Of a stretch of 64,000 bases of DNA, positions 53,682-61,607 are shown in pieces. This DNA is from Synechococcus sp. ATX 2A4. Its GTDB lineage: Bacteria > Cyanobacteriota > Cyanobacteriia > PCC-6307 > Cyanobiaceae. Each line of letters starts with the position of its first letter. Position 1 is the first letter of the stretch. The notes under the pieces are model-generated. The model saw nothing but the letters and a program-made list of their open reading frames with translations, had not been told where the DNA came from and ran no database searches. Position numbers and translations under genes: made by a program. Location: the NCBI RefSeq assembly GCF_024346375.1, contig NZ_JAGQCV010000011.1, positions 53,760 through 117,759 of the forward strand. Reading direction: 5' to 3'.

Positions 53682-54543
53682 GCGCGGCGCCGCCCGTTTC
53701 GACCGGGTGATCGACACCGCCCTGGCCCTGCTGGCGTGGCTGGTGGCCCTGCTGGTGGTGGGGATGGTCGGCTGGATCGTGGCCGACCTGCTGCGGCAGG
53801 GCCTGCCGCGGCTGAGCTGGGCCTTTCTTGTTGAGCTGCCCGGCGATGCCGGCCGCAGCGGCGGCATCCGGCCGATCCTGATCTCCACCCTGCTGATCCT
53901 GGGAGTGTGCCTGGCGGTGAGCGTGCCGATCGGCCTGGCCACGGCGGTGTTCCTGGCCGAGTTCCAGCGCGGGCACCGCGGCTTCGGGCCGCTGGTGCGC
54001 TACTCGCTCGACACCCTCGCCGGGGTGCCGTCGATCGTGTTCGGCCTGTTCGGCAATGCCTTCTTCAGCATCACCTTGGGGCTGGGCTTCTCGATCCTCG
54101 CGGGCGGGCTCACCCTGGCCTGCATGGTGCTGCCGCTCCTGATCCGCAGCATGGAAATGGCCCTGCGCGCCGTGCCGGCCGAGCACCGTCTGGCCACCGC
54201 CGCCCTCGGCCTGCCCCAGCGGGTGTCGCTGCTGTACATCGTGCTGCCGGCCGCCGCGCCCGGCCTGGCGGTGGGGCTGGTGCTGGGCATCGGCCGCGCC
54301 CTGGCGGAGACCGCTGCCCTGCTGTTCACCAGCGGCTATGTGGACCGGCTGCCCGACTCCCTGCTCGACTCGGGCCGTGCCCTGTCGGTGCACATCTTCG
54401 ACCTGGCCATGAACGTGCCGGGCGGCGGCTCCCAGGCCGCGGCCACGGCCCTTGTGCTGGTGGCCCTGGTGTTGCTGATCAACGCGTTCACCAGCTGGGC
54501 GGCCCGCCGCTGGCTTGGCTCCCTCCACTCCACCACCTTCTGA
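53674..54543 (+). CDS. pstA: phosphate ABC transporter permease PstA
   Basis: 289 residues, six membrane helices. The conserved loop reads RLATAALGLPQRVSLLYIVLPAAAPGLAVGLVLGIGRALAETAALLF, the PstA EAA motif. The N-terminal part includes LRQGLPRLSWAFLVELPGDAGRSGGIRPIL, which is characteristic. ATG at 53674 overlaps the pstC stop by 8 bases. It forms the heterodimeric channel with PstC. Confidence 0.92.
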   Translation: MAKRGAARFDRVIDTALALLAWLVALLVVGMVGWIVADLLRQGLPRLSWAFLVELPGDAGRSGGIRPILISTLLILGVCLAVSVPIGLATAVFLAEFQRGHRGFGPLVRYSLDTLAGVPSIVFGLFGNAFFSITLGLGFSILAGGLTLACMVLPLLIRSMEMALRAVPAEHRLATAALGLPQRVSLLYIVLPAAAPGLAVGLVLGIGRALAETAALLFTSGYVDRLPDSLLDSGRALSVHIFDLAMNVPGGGSQAAATALVLVALVLLINAFTSWAARRWLGSLHSTTF

Positions 54544-54545
54544 CC

Positions 54546-55322
54546 ATGACCGACCTGCAGATCTGCTTGGAAGCGCACGACCTGTCCGTGCGCTACGGCG
54601 GCCGGCCGGCCGTCAGCGGCGTGGGCCTCCAGGCCCGGCGGGGGCGGATCCTGGCGATCGTGGGGCCATCGGGCTGCGGCAAGAGCACCGTGCTGGCCTG
54701 CTTCAACCGCCTGCACGACCTCAACCCCGCCTGCGAGCTGCGGGGCAGCATCCGCCTCGACGGGCAGGAGATCCTGCGCCCTGGGGTCGATGTGCTCGCC
54801 CTGCGCCGCCGCGTCGGCCTGATCGTGCAGCGGCCCAACCCGCTGCCACTCTCGATCGGCCGCAATCTCACCTTTCCCCTGCGCCACCACGGCATGGGCC
54901 GCCGCAGCGACCGCCAGGACGCCGCCCGGCGGGCCCTGCAGCGGGTGGGCCTGTGGGAGGAGGTGAAAGATCGCCTGGGCCGGCCGGCCAGCGAACTCTC
55001 CGGGGGGCAGCAGCAGCGCCTCTGCCTGGCCCGGGCCCTGGTGCTGGAGCCGGAGGTGCTGCTGCTCGATGAACCCTGCAGTGCCCTCGATCCACTCGCC
55101 AGTGCCGTGGTGGAGGGTCTGGTGGCGTCCCTGCGGGGCAGCGTCACGATCCTGATCGTGACCCACAACCTGGCCCAGGCCCGCCGTCTGGCCGACGACG
55201 TGGCCGTGTTCTGGAACCGCGACGGCGTGGGTTATCTGGAGGAGCAGGGCAGCGCCGATGCGGTGTTCACCTCGCCCCGCTCACCGATCAGCGCCGCCTA
55301 CCTGGAGGGAGCCAGGGGCTGA
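54546..55322 (+). CDS. pstB: phosphate ABC transporter ATPase PstB
   Basis: 258 residues. Walker A is GPSGCGKSTVLACFNRL with the Phe-Asn-Arg context of PstB; the Q-loop lies in LIVQRPNPLPLSI; the signature is LSGGQQQRLCLARAL, Walker B is VLLLDEPCSALDPLAS and the switch His is in VTHNLAQARR. The ATG is two bases after pstA stop. This completes a full pstSCAB importer. No phoU or regulator follows; the next gene is convergent arsM at 12 bases. Confidence 0.94.
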   Translation: MTDLQICLEAHDLSVRYGGRPAVSGVGLQARRGRILAIVGPSGCGKSTVLACFNRLHDLNPACELRGSIRLDGQEILRPGVDVLALRRRVGLIVQRPNPLPLSIGRNLTFPLRHHGMGRRSDRQDAARRALQRVGLWEEVKDRLGRPASELSGGQQQRLCLARALVLEPEVLLLDEPCSALDPLASAVVEGLVASLRGSVTILIVTHNLAQARRLADDVAVFWNRDGVGYLEEQGSADAVFTSPRSPISAAYLEGARG

Positions 55323-55334
55323 CGCGGCAGCGCT

Positions 55335-56504
55335 TCAGCAGCAGGAGCCACTCGTTGCGGCTGTGGCTGCCGCGGAGGAGGCAGCGGGTGCGGCAGCGAT
55401 CGTGGCCTCGGGCCCGCCAAACGGCAGGGCCGTGCCGCAGACCTCGAACAGGCCGTAGTGGCGGCTGAAATCACCGATGAAATCGAAGTGGGGTCCCAGG
55501 CGGCTGTCAGCGAGCATGCGGAAGGTGTTGCCGCACACCGGAAACACCTTGCCGGCCTCGATCCAGTGGTGCTTGTCGAAGGGCAGGGCGTGCGGGTGCT
55601 CGGCGATCGTGCCGCGATAGATCACCGCCTGGCCGTGGTCTTCGCAGGCGTCTTCCAATTCGGGGATGGAAAACAGCCGGTAGGTGGCGGAGAAGAAGCG
55701 GATGGCGCCGGTGCGCGCAGCCAGCTCAGCATCGGTGATCTCAAGCGGCCGGTCGTTCACCAGGCGGGGATCAGCAAAGCCGGCCTGGCGGGCCAGCCTC
55801 ACAAAGTCGTTCCAGTAGAGGGCGCCGCTGAGGCATTCGCCGTAGAGCACCGGATCGTGGCGCAGCGCCTCGGGCACGCGCCGGTCGGCGTACACGTCGG
55901 CGAAGAAGAACTCACCGCCGCTCTTGAGCAGGCGCCGCACTCCGTTCAGCACGGCCAGCTTGTCGGCCGAGAGGTTCACCACGCAGTTGGAGATCACCAG
56001 ATCGAAGCTGCCGGGCTCCAGCGGCAGTTGATCGAGCTGCTCGATGCGGCCCTCCAGGAAGGTCACATTGGCGAAGCCGAACTGCTCGGCGTGGTGCTGC
56101 TGATGCTGCCGGGCCACCGCCAGCTGCTCGGGCGTCATGTCGACGCCCACCACGGCGCCGCTGGCACCCACCAACTGGGCCAGCAGATACACATCACGGC
56201 CACTGCCGCAGCCCAGATCCAGCACCCGCAGCCCCTCCAGCAGCGGTGGCACCACCAGGCCGCAGCCGTAGTAGCGCGACAGCACCTCGGGGTGGATGCG
56301 GGCCAGCAGCGGACGCAGGGCCGCCGGCACGCTGCTGGCGTCGCAGCAGGCGTCGGTGCGCAGGTCGGCGCTGCTGCTGAGCGTGGAGCCGTAGTACTCC
56401 TGCACGCCGCGGCTGACGTCGGTGGGGCTGGTATCAGGGGCGCTGGTGGCCGCCTGGCTGGTGGCCGTCGGGCTGCAGCAGCTGGTGTCGGTGGGGCTGG
56501 CCAT
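55335..56504 (-). CDS. arsM: arsenite methyltransferase-like (ArsM family)
   Basis: 389-residue SAM-dependent methyltransferase that would methylate arsenite. Leader with SCC (residues 8-10), DACCDASSVP (about 51-60) and YYGCGLVVPP (about 78-87); SAM motif LDLGCGSGRDVYLLAQ at 95-110; DLVISNCVVNLSADK holds the third Cys, and EFFFADVYADRRVP and SGALYWNDFVRLA follow. The cysteine pattern, YYGCG and SNCVVNLS are hallmarks of ArsM. It ends in an Ala/Ser/Thr-rich linker and a terminal GSCC, unusual, that may add a metal site. Start ATG 56504. It follows the VTT-oxidoreductase gene by 41 bases on the minus strand. Confidence 0.88.
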   Translation of the reverse strand: MASPTDTSCCSPTATSQAATSAPDTSPTDVSRGVQEYYGSTLSSSADLRTDACCDASSVPAALRPLLARIHPEVLSRYYGCGLVVPPLLEGLRVLDLGCGSGRDVYLLAQLVGASGAVVGVDMTPEQLAVARQHQQHHAEQFGFANVTFLEGRIEQLDQLPLEPGSFDLVISNCVVNLSADKLAVLNGVRRLLKSGGEFFFADVYADRRVPEALRHDPVLYGECLSGALYWNDFVRLARQAGFADPRLVNDRPLEITDAELAARTGAIRFFSATYRLFSIPELEDACEDHGQAVIYRGTIAEHPHALPFDKHHWIEAGKVFPVCGNTFRMLADSRLGPHFDFIGDFSRHYGLFEVCGTALPFGGPEATIAAAPAASSAAATAATSGSCC

Positions 56505-56545
56505 GGGTTGGATGAAGAGGGATGGAGGTGAGGGCTTCGGGGGGC

Positions 56546-58747
56546 TCAGCTGCGACGACGCCAGGCGTGGTAGCGGCGCAGCCAGGGCATCAGGTGGTGG
56601 GGCACGCGCTGCTTCTTCCAGCTGGCGGCGGCGAACTTGTTGGCCTCCGCCATGGTGGGGTAGGCGTGAATGGTGGCAAAGATCTTGCTCAGCCCCAGGC
56701 CCCACTTCATCGCCAGCACGAACTCAGCCAGCAATTCGCCGGCGTGATCGCCCACGATCGTGGCGCCGAGGATGCGGTCGCTGCCGGGCGGGGTGAGCAC
56801 CTTCACGAAGCCCTGCTCGGCGCTCTCCACGATGGCGCGGTCGAGTTCGTGCAGGGGGAAGCGGGTCACGTCCACGGCGATGCTCTGCTGCTCGGCGTCG
56901 GCTTCGGTGAGCCCAACGCTGGCCACCTCCGGCTCGGTGAAGGTGGTGCGGGGGATCACCCGGTAATCGGCCTTGAAGGCGCGCAGGTTGCCGAACAGGG
57001 CGTTCACCGCCGCATACCAGGCCTGGTGGGCGGCGGTGTGGGTGAACTGGAACGGTCCGGCCACATCGCCGGCGGCGTAGATGTTCGGGTAGTTCGTCTG
57101 CAGGTAGGCGTTGGTGGTGACCGTGGCGCCGGTGGGGATGCCCAGGTCTTCAAGGCCGTAGCCCGTGAGCCGGGCGCGGCGGCCCAGGGCGCAGAGCACG
57201 GCATCGCAGGCGATCCGCTCCTGCCGATCGCCGCGCTGCACCAGCACCATCGCTGCCCCCCCGGGGCCGGGCTGCCGCTCGAAGCCGAGCACCTGGGCGC
57301 CCATGAGCAGGGTCACGCCATCGGCCGCCAGGGCCTGCTGCACCTCGGCGGCCACATCCGCGTCTTCCTTGTTCAGCAGGCGCTCGCTGCGCTGGATCTG
57401 GGTGATCGGCAGGCCCAGCTGGGCCAGGGCCTGAGCCAGTTCGCAGGCAATCGGGCCGCCCCCCAGCACCACCAGCCGCGGGCGCTCCAGGTCAGAGCTG
57501 CCCAGCCAGCTCCACACCGTCTCACTGGTGAGCAGGGGCACCGCGTCAGCGCCGGGCCAGTCGGGCCGCACCGGCTCAGCGCCCGTGGCCAGCACGATCA
57601 CGCGGGCCGTGAGCTTCTGCTCGGCGCCGTCGCCCGTGCGGATCGCCACGGTCCAGGGATCGAGCAGGCGGGCGTGGCCGCGCAGCACCTCCACCCCCAG
57701 GCCCTCGTAGCGCTCCACGCTGTCGTGGGGGGCGATGGCCTCCACCTTGGCGGCCACCCGCGCGAACACCTGGCGCACGCTCAGGCGCGGCTCCACCGGC
57801 TCGAGGCCGTAGCGGTCGGCGCGACGCATGCGGGCCGCCAGCCGCGCCGAGCTGATCAGCGCCTTGCTGGGCACGCAGCCGGTGTTGAGGCAGTCGCCGC
57901 CCATCTCGGCGCGCTCCACCAGCGTCACCCGCGCCTTCACCGTGGCGGCGATGTAAGAGGTGACCAGCCCTGCCGCACCGGCACCGATCACGATCAGGTT
58001 GCGGTCGAAGTGGCGGGGCCGCGGCCAGCGGCGGTAAAGGCGCCAGGTTTGCCAGTAGCTGGTGGCCGCCTTGGCCAGCCAGGGGAACAGGGCCAACAGC
58101 AGCAGGGAGCCCAGCAACGGCGGGCTGAGGATGCCGCCGAGGCCGCGCAACTGGGCCAGCTGGGTGCCGGCATTCACGTACACAAACGTGCCGGGCAGCA
58201 TGCCGATCTGGCTGGTGAGATAGAAGCTGGCGGCCCGCATCGGCGTCAGCGCCATCAGCAGGTTCACCAGAAAAAACGGGAACACCGGCGCCAGCCGCAG
58301 GCTGAGCAGGTAGAGCACCCCATCGCGCGCCACGCCGGCTTCGATCGGGGCCAGCTGGCGGGCGAAGCGACGCCGCACCAGATCCCGCAGCAGGGTGCGG
58401 GCCACCAGGAAGGCCAGCAGGGCGCCCAGGCTGGAGGCAAACGACACCAGCAGGGTGCCGAGCCCTACGCCGAAGATCGCCCCACCGGCCAGGGTGAGCA
58501 CCGCGGCCCCCGGCAGTGACAGCGCCGCGACCAGCACATAAATCAGCACGTAGCCGCCCCCGACCAGCAACGGCGCCTGCGCCCGCCGCTCCAGCAGGGC
58601 GCCGTGGGCGCGCTGCAGGCCCTCGAGGGTGAGCTGGCGGTGCAGTCCCAGCCCGAAGAACAGCACCACCACCAGGACGATGGCGGCGATCAGCAGGGGT
58701 TGGCGCCAGCGTTGCGGGCCGGCCGGCGTGGAAACAGACGAGGACAT
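56546..58747 (-). CDS. VTT-domain fused to FAD/NAD disulfide oxidoreductase
   Basis: 733 residues. Residues about 15-230 form a polytopic VTT/TVP38-like domain (GAAVLTLAGGAIFGVGLGTL, SLRLAPVFPFFLVNLLMAL, SQIGMLPGTFVYVNAG). Residues ~247-730 are a class I pyridine nucleotide-disulfide oxidoreductase: FAD loop LIVIGAGAAGLVTSYIA, redox pair GGDCLNTGCVPSKA (Cys286/Cys291), NAD loop LVVLGGGPIACELAQALAQL, second FAD motif NIYAAGDVAG and dimer His-Glu in HAYPTMAEANKF. This is mercuric reductase-like without the extra C-terminal Cys pair. In the present context an arsenic/thiol-related reduction at the membrane is plausible but unproven. Confidence 0.92.
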   Translation of the reverse strand: MSSSVSTPAGPQRWRQPLLIAAIVLVVVLFFGLGLHRQLTLEGLQRAHGALLERRAQAPLLVGGGYVLIYVLVAALSLPGAAVLTLAGGAIFGVGLGTLLVSFASSLGALLAFLVARTLLRDLVRRRFARQLAPIEAGVARDGVLYLLSLRLAPVFPFFLVNLLMALTPMRAASFYLTSQIGMLPGTFVYVNAGTQLAQLRGLGGILSPPLLGSLLLLALFPWLAKAATSYWQTWRLYRRWPRPRHFDRNLIVIGAGAAGLVTSYIAATVKARVTLVERAEMGGDCLNTGCVPSKALISSARLAARMRRADRYGLEPVEPRLSVRQVFARVAAKVEAIAPHDSVERYEGLGVEVLRGHARLLDPWTVAIRTGDGAEQKLTARVIVLATGAEPVRPDWPGADAVPLLTSETVWSWLGSSDLERPRLVVLGGGPIACELAQALAQLGLPITQIQRSERLLNKEDADVAAEVQQALAADGVTLLMGAQVLGFERQPGPGGAAMVLVQRGDRQERIACDAVLCALGRRARLTGYGLEDLGIPTGATVTTNAYLQTNYPNIYAAGDVAGPFQFTHTAAHQAWYAAVNALFGNLRAFKADYRVIPRTTFTEPEVASVGLTEADAEQQSIAVDVTRFPLHELDRAIVESAEQGFVKVLTPPGSDRILGATIVGDHAGELLAEFVLAMKWGLGLSKIFATIHAYPTMAEANKFAAASWKKQRVPHHLMPWLRRYHAWRRRS

Positions 58748-58778
58748 GGAGGAGGCGCTTCCCTAGACCTACCGGCAA

Positions 58779-58848
58779 CACCGTGGCGCGGATTGGCCGG
58801 CTGCACCGTGGTGTGTATTGGCTGTCTGGGACAGGCACCAAACCAGAC
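58779..58848. promoter_or_regulatory. 25-bp direct repeat plus inverted repeat in divergent promoter
   Basis: Two adjacent 25-bp units, starting CACCGTGGCGCGGATTGGCC (58779) and CACCGTGGTGTGTATTGGCT (58804), share 20 of 25 bases, with fixed CACCGTGG and ATTGGC blocks. Immediately after, GTCTGG (58824-58829) and CCAGAC (58843-58848) form an inverted repeat with a 13-base loop. The site lies midway between the divergent oxidoreductase-arsM and CofC-like gene units, where an operator is expected. It does not resemble known Pho boxes or ArsR half-sites that I can recall. Confidence 0.6.
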
Positions 58849-58882
58849 TGTCGGTTGGCGGGTATGTCCTTGGTGATCCCTG

Positions 58883-58888
58883 AGGAGG
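58883..58888 (+). promoter_or_regulatory. strong Shine-Dalgarno for CTG start
   Basis: AGGAGG lies nine bases upstream of a CTG codon at 58898, in frame with the CofC-like product and after the last in-frame stop (TGA at 58874). No ATG, GTG or TTG lies between this stop and the conserved motif. The sequence strongly suggests initiation at CTG. Confidence 0.6.
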
Positions 58889-58897
58889 GCTGGCCCC

Positions 58898-59617
58898 CTG
58901 CACCCCCCCGTTCGCATCGTCATCCTCGCCAAAGCGCCCGTCCCGGGGCAGGTGAAGACCCGGCTGGAGCCAGCTCTGGGCCCGGCCGGCGCCGCACAGC
59001 TGGCCGAACGGCTCCTGCGCCGTACCATCCGCACGGCCTGTGCCAGCGGCCTTGGCGTGGTGGAGTTGTGCACCGCCCCTGCTCCTGACCATCCGGCCTG
59101 GCGGCGGCTGAACCTGCCGCCAGGGCTGGCCTGGAGCGCGCAAGCCGACGGGGATCTCGGCGCGCGCCTGGCCGCCGTTGCTGAGCGGGCGCAGGCGACG
59201 GGAACGCATCTGGTGCTGCTGGGGATGGATTGCCCCGGCCTCGACGTGCATCATCTGCAGGTGGCGGCGGCCCAGCTGGCCCACCACGAGGCCGCGCTGA
59301 TTCCCAGCCTCGATGGCGGCTATGTGCTGCTGGCCCTCAGCCGCTTCGCGCCCTCCCTGTTCAGCGCGATCCCCTGGAGCACGGATGCCGTCTGCGGCAT
59401 CACCCGCGAGCGGTTGCGCACACTCGGTTGGTCATGGGGAGAGCAGAGCCCCCTGGCCGATATCGACGAACCTGCCGATCTGGCTCGTCTGCCACTGGGA
59501 CTGCGCGCACACCTCGGGACCTGCCATGGCCATCGATTCACCCCAACCGCAACCGCAACCCGAGCCCACCAGGGACCTGCTCGACAGCCTGCAGGTGGTG
59601 ATCCCGGTGCGCAATGA
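58898..59617 (+). CDS. CofC-like transferase, TIGR04282/DUF2064 family, CTG start
   Basis: About 239 residues. The nucleotidyltransferase-like fold of this family starts IVILAKAPVPGQVKTRL and has VLLGMDCPGLDVHHLQ (DxP context), ALIPSLDGGYVLLAL, and the C-terminal DIDEPADLARL. The usual GTG at 58952 would remove the AKAPVPG core, so I place the start at CTG 58898. Family members occur next to radical SAM and ArsM genes in arsenosugar-type loci. The 3' part overlaps the following GT2 gene by 92 bases; the last ~40 residues are unconserved run-on. Divergent from the VTT-oxidoreductase gene. Confidence 0.78.
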   Translation: MHPPVRIVILAKAPVPGQVKTRLEPALGPAGAAQLAERLLRRTIRTACASGLGVVELCTAPAPDHPAWRRLNLPPGLAWSAQADGDLGARLAAVAERAQATGTHLVLLGMDCPGLDVHHLQVAAAQLAHHEAALIPSLDGGYVLLALSRFAPSLFSAIPWSTDAVCGITRERLRTLGWSWGEQSPLADIDEPADLARLPLGLRAHLGTCHGHRFTPTATATRAHQGPARQPAGGDPGAQ

Positions 59618-60269
59618 ACAGCAGACGATCGCCCATGTGATCGGCCAGTTGCACCAGCAGGGGCTGCGCCGCATCCGGGTGGTGGACAACGGCAGCAGCG
59701 ATGGCAGCGCCGTGATCGCCGCGGAGCAGGGGGCGGAGGTGCTCCGCGAGCCGCGGCCCGGTTATGGCAGGGCCTGCTGGCGGGGCTGCCTCCAGCTCGA
59801 CCCCGAAGTGCGCTGGCTGCTGTTCTGCGATGGCGACGGCAGCGATCCGATCGAGGAGCTGCCCCGCTTCCTGCCGCTGCTGCACGACCACGACCTGCTG
59901 CTGGGCGACCGCACCGCCACGGCCCTGGGGCGGGCGGCGCTCACCCCTCTGCAGCAGTGGGGCAACCGCCTGGCCACGGGGCTGGTGGCGCTGGGCTGGG
60001 GGTTCCGCTACCGCGATCTGGGGCCCCTGCGCCTGGTGCGCCGGTCCGCTTTTGAGGCGATAGGGATGCGCGACAGGGGCTACGGCTGGACGCTGGAGAT
60101 GCAGGTGCGGGCCATTGAACTGGGCCTGCGCATCCGCGAGATTCCCGTCTCCCACCGGCCGCGCCTGGCGGGGGACTCAAAGATTTCCGGTCGCTGGCGC
60201 GCCAGTGTGCAGGCGGGGAGCGTGATCCTCTCCACCCTCGGCCGGCTGTGGCTGCGGCGATGGCGCTGA
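59526..60269 (+). CDS. glycosyltransferase family 2 (polyprenyl-phosphate type)
   Basis: 247 residues. The GT2 core is LQVVIPVRNEQQTIAHVIGQL, RVVDNGSSDGSAVIAAEQGA, LREPRPGYGRACWRGCLQL, LLFCDGDGSDPIEEL (DxD) and DLGPLRLVRRSAFEAIGM; the following YGWTLEMQVRAIELGLRIREIPVSHRPR is typical of DPM1/Ppm-like and related polyprenyl-phosphate sugar synthases. ATG at 59526 starts before the stop of the upstream gene, which it overlaps by 92 bases. No long membrane helix at the C-terminus; the final ~30 residues are hydrophobic/basic. Confidence 0.85.
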   Translation: MAIDSPQPQPQPEPTRDLLDSLQVVIPVRNEQQTIAHVIGQLHQQGLRRIRVVDNGSSDGSAVIAAEQGAEVLREPRPGYGRACWRGCLQLDPEVRWLLFCDGDGSDPIEELPRFLPLLHDHDLLLGDRTATALGRAALTPLQQWGNRLATGLVALGWGFRYRDLGPLRLVRRSAFEAIGMRDRGYGWTLEMQVRAIELGLRIREIPVSHRPRLAGDSKISGRWRASVQAGSVILSTLGRLWLRRWR

Positions 60270-61582
60270 GACTCCAGCTGCCGGCGGGGCTGCGGCAGGT
60301 CTGGCTGCGGCAAGCGGCCAGCGCCCTGCTGCTGATCGGCGGGGCGCTGATGATGCGCCCCCACGGCGATCTGTTCGACCCCGCCAACCTGCAGCCGTTC
60401 TGGCTCGCAGCGGCGGTGATGGGGGCGGGCTTTGCCCTGTCCTGGTCGCTGGCTTCGGTTCCCCGGGCGCTGTTCTGGGCGGTGGCTGTGCTCGCGCGGC
60501 TGGCGCTGCTGGGCATGGAGCCCGGCGATGACATCTGGCGCTACCTCTGGGAGGGGGGGATCCAGCTGCAGGGCTTCAGCCCCTACGTCCTGCCGCCGGA
60601 TGCCGCGGCGCTGGAGGCACTGCGCACGCCCTGGTGGCCGCTGATCAACCACCCCGACACCACCGCCATCTATCCGCCGCTGGCGCAGCTGCTGTTCCGG
60701 CTGCATGCCGCCGTGGCCCAGCAGGCGCTGCTGTTCAAGCTCTCCTTCACCGCCGCCGACCTGGCGATCTGCGCCCTGCTGGCGGCGCGTTTCGGGGCGG
60801 CACGCACCGCGCTCTACGCCTGGAATCCGCTGGTGATCTACGGCATCAGCGGTGGCGGCCATTACGACAGCTGGTTCCTGCTGCCGCTGGTGGCCGCCTG
60901 GCTGCTGAGCGAGCGCACGCCCGCGCCCCGGGGTCGTCGCGGCGAGGCCTGGGTCGACCTGTTGCTGGGTCTGAGCGTGGCGGTGAAGTGGATCACCGTG
61001 CCGCTGCTGGTCCAGCGCGCCTGGAGCCACTGGCGGCACACACGCCGGCCCGGGCCACCGTTGAGCACGGCGCTGCTGGGGCTGGCACCGCTGGTGCTGG
61101 GGGCCTCCCTGTTCTGCGGCCTGAACAGCTGCCCGCTGGTGCCCACCGGTTCCACCTTCATCCGCCATGGCCGCAGCGCCGAATGGTTGCCCCACTGGAT
61201 CGGCCAGCTCTGGCCCTGGACCCTGCAGACCAATGCCGTGCATGGGGTGCTGCTGCTTCTGGTGGTGGGGGTGCTGCTCGCTGGCCGCGCGCCGCTGGGG
61301 GTGTTCGCCTGGCGCTACATGCTGGCCCTGCTGCTGCTCTCCCCGGTGGTGCACGCCTGGTATTTCATCTGGCTGATGCCCTTCGCCGTGCCCAGCCAGA
61401 ACTGGGGGGCGCGGCTGGTGAGCCTCTCGGCGTTCGTGTATTTCGTGCTGCCCTCGCGGGTGCCCGACTGGCAGCTCACGACCCCGGAACGGCTGCTGCT
61501 GTGGCTGCCGCTGCTGCTGGGTCTGCTGCTGAGCCAGTGGGCAGAACAGCGCGAGCGAACCGAATCAGCTGTTCAGCGGTAA
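60260..61582 (+). CDS. polytopic membrane mannosyltransferase-like protein
   Basis: About 440 residues with nine to eleven membrane helices. The first periplasmic loop holds MEPGDDIWRYLWEGGIQLQG (acidic pair) followed by FSPYVLPPDA, then YPPLAQLLFRLHAAVAQQAL and ALYAWNPLVIYGISGGGHYD. This is the layout of GT-C fold, polyprenyl-phosphate-dependent enzymes (PIG-M/DUF2029-like). ATG 60260 overlaps the GT2 stop by 10 bases, so the GT2 enzyme may supply the polyprenyl sugar donor used here. Substrate and glycan unknown. Confidence 0.82.
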   Translation: MALRLQLPAGLRQVWLRQAASALLLIGGALMMRPHGDLFDPANLQPFWLAAAVMGAGFALSWSLASVPRALFWAVAVLARLALLGMEPGDDIWRYLWEGGIQLQGFSPYVLPPDAAALEALRTPWWPLINHPDTTAIYPPLAQLLFRLHAAVAQQALLFKLSFTAADLAICALLAARFGAARTALYAWNPLVIYGISGGGHYDSWFLLPLVAAWLLSERTPAPRGRRGEAWVDLLLGLSVAVKWITVPLLVQRAWSHWRHTRRPGPPLSTALLGLAPLVLGASLFCGLNSCPLVPTGSTFIRHGRSAEWLPHWIGQLWPWTLQTNAVHGVLLLLVVGVLLAGRAPLGVFAWRYMLALLLLSPVVHAWYFIWLMPFAVPSQNWGARLVSLSAFVYFVLPSRVPDWQLTTPERLLLWLPLLLGLLLSQWAEQRERTESAVQR

Positions 61583-61607
61583 ACCCCAGGTCTGCTCCCT
61601 CGCTGCC

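Noticed and set aside
58779..58828. Pho box for phosphate regulation
   Set aside because: The units lack the TTAA-type 8-mer direct repeats expected for SphR/PhoB binding.
58952..59617. GTG at 58952 as start of the CofC-like gene
   Set aside because: It would remove the conserved AKAPVPG core, and the only strong ribosome site is upstream at 58883.
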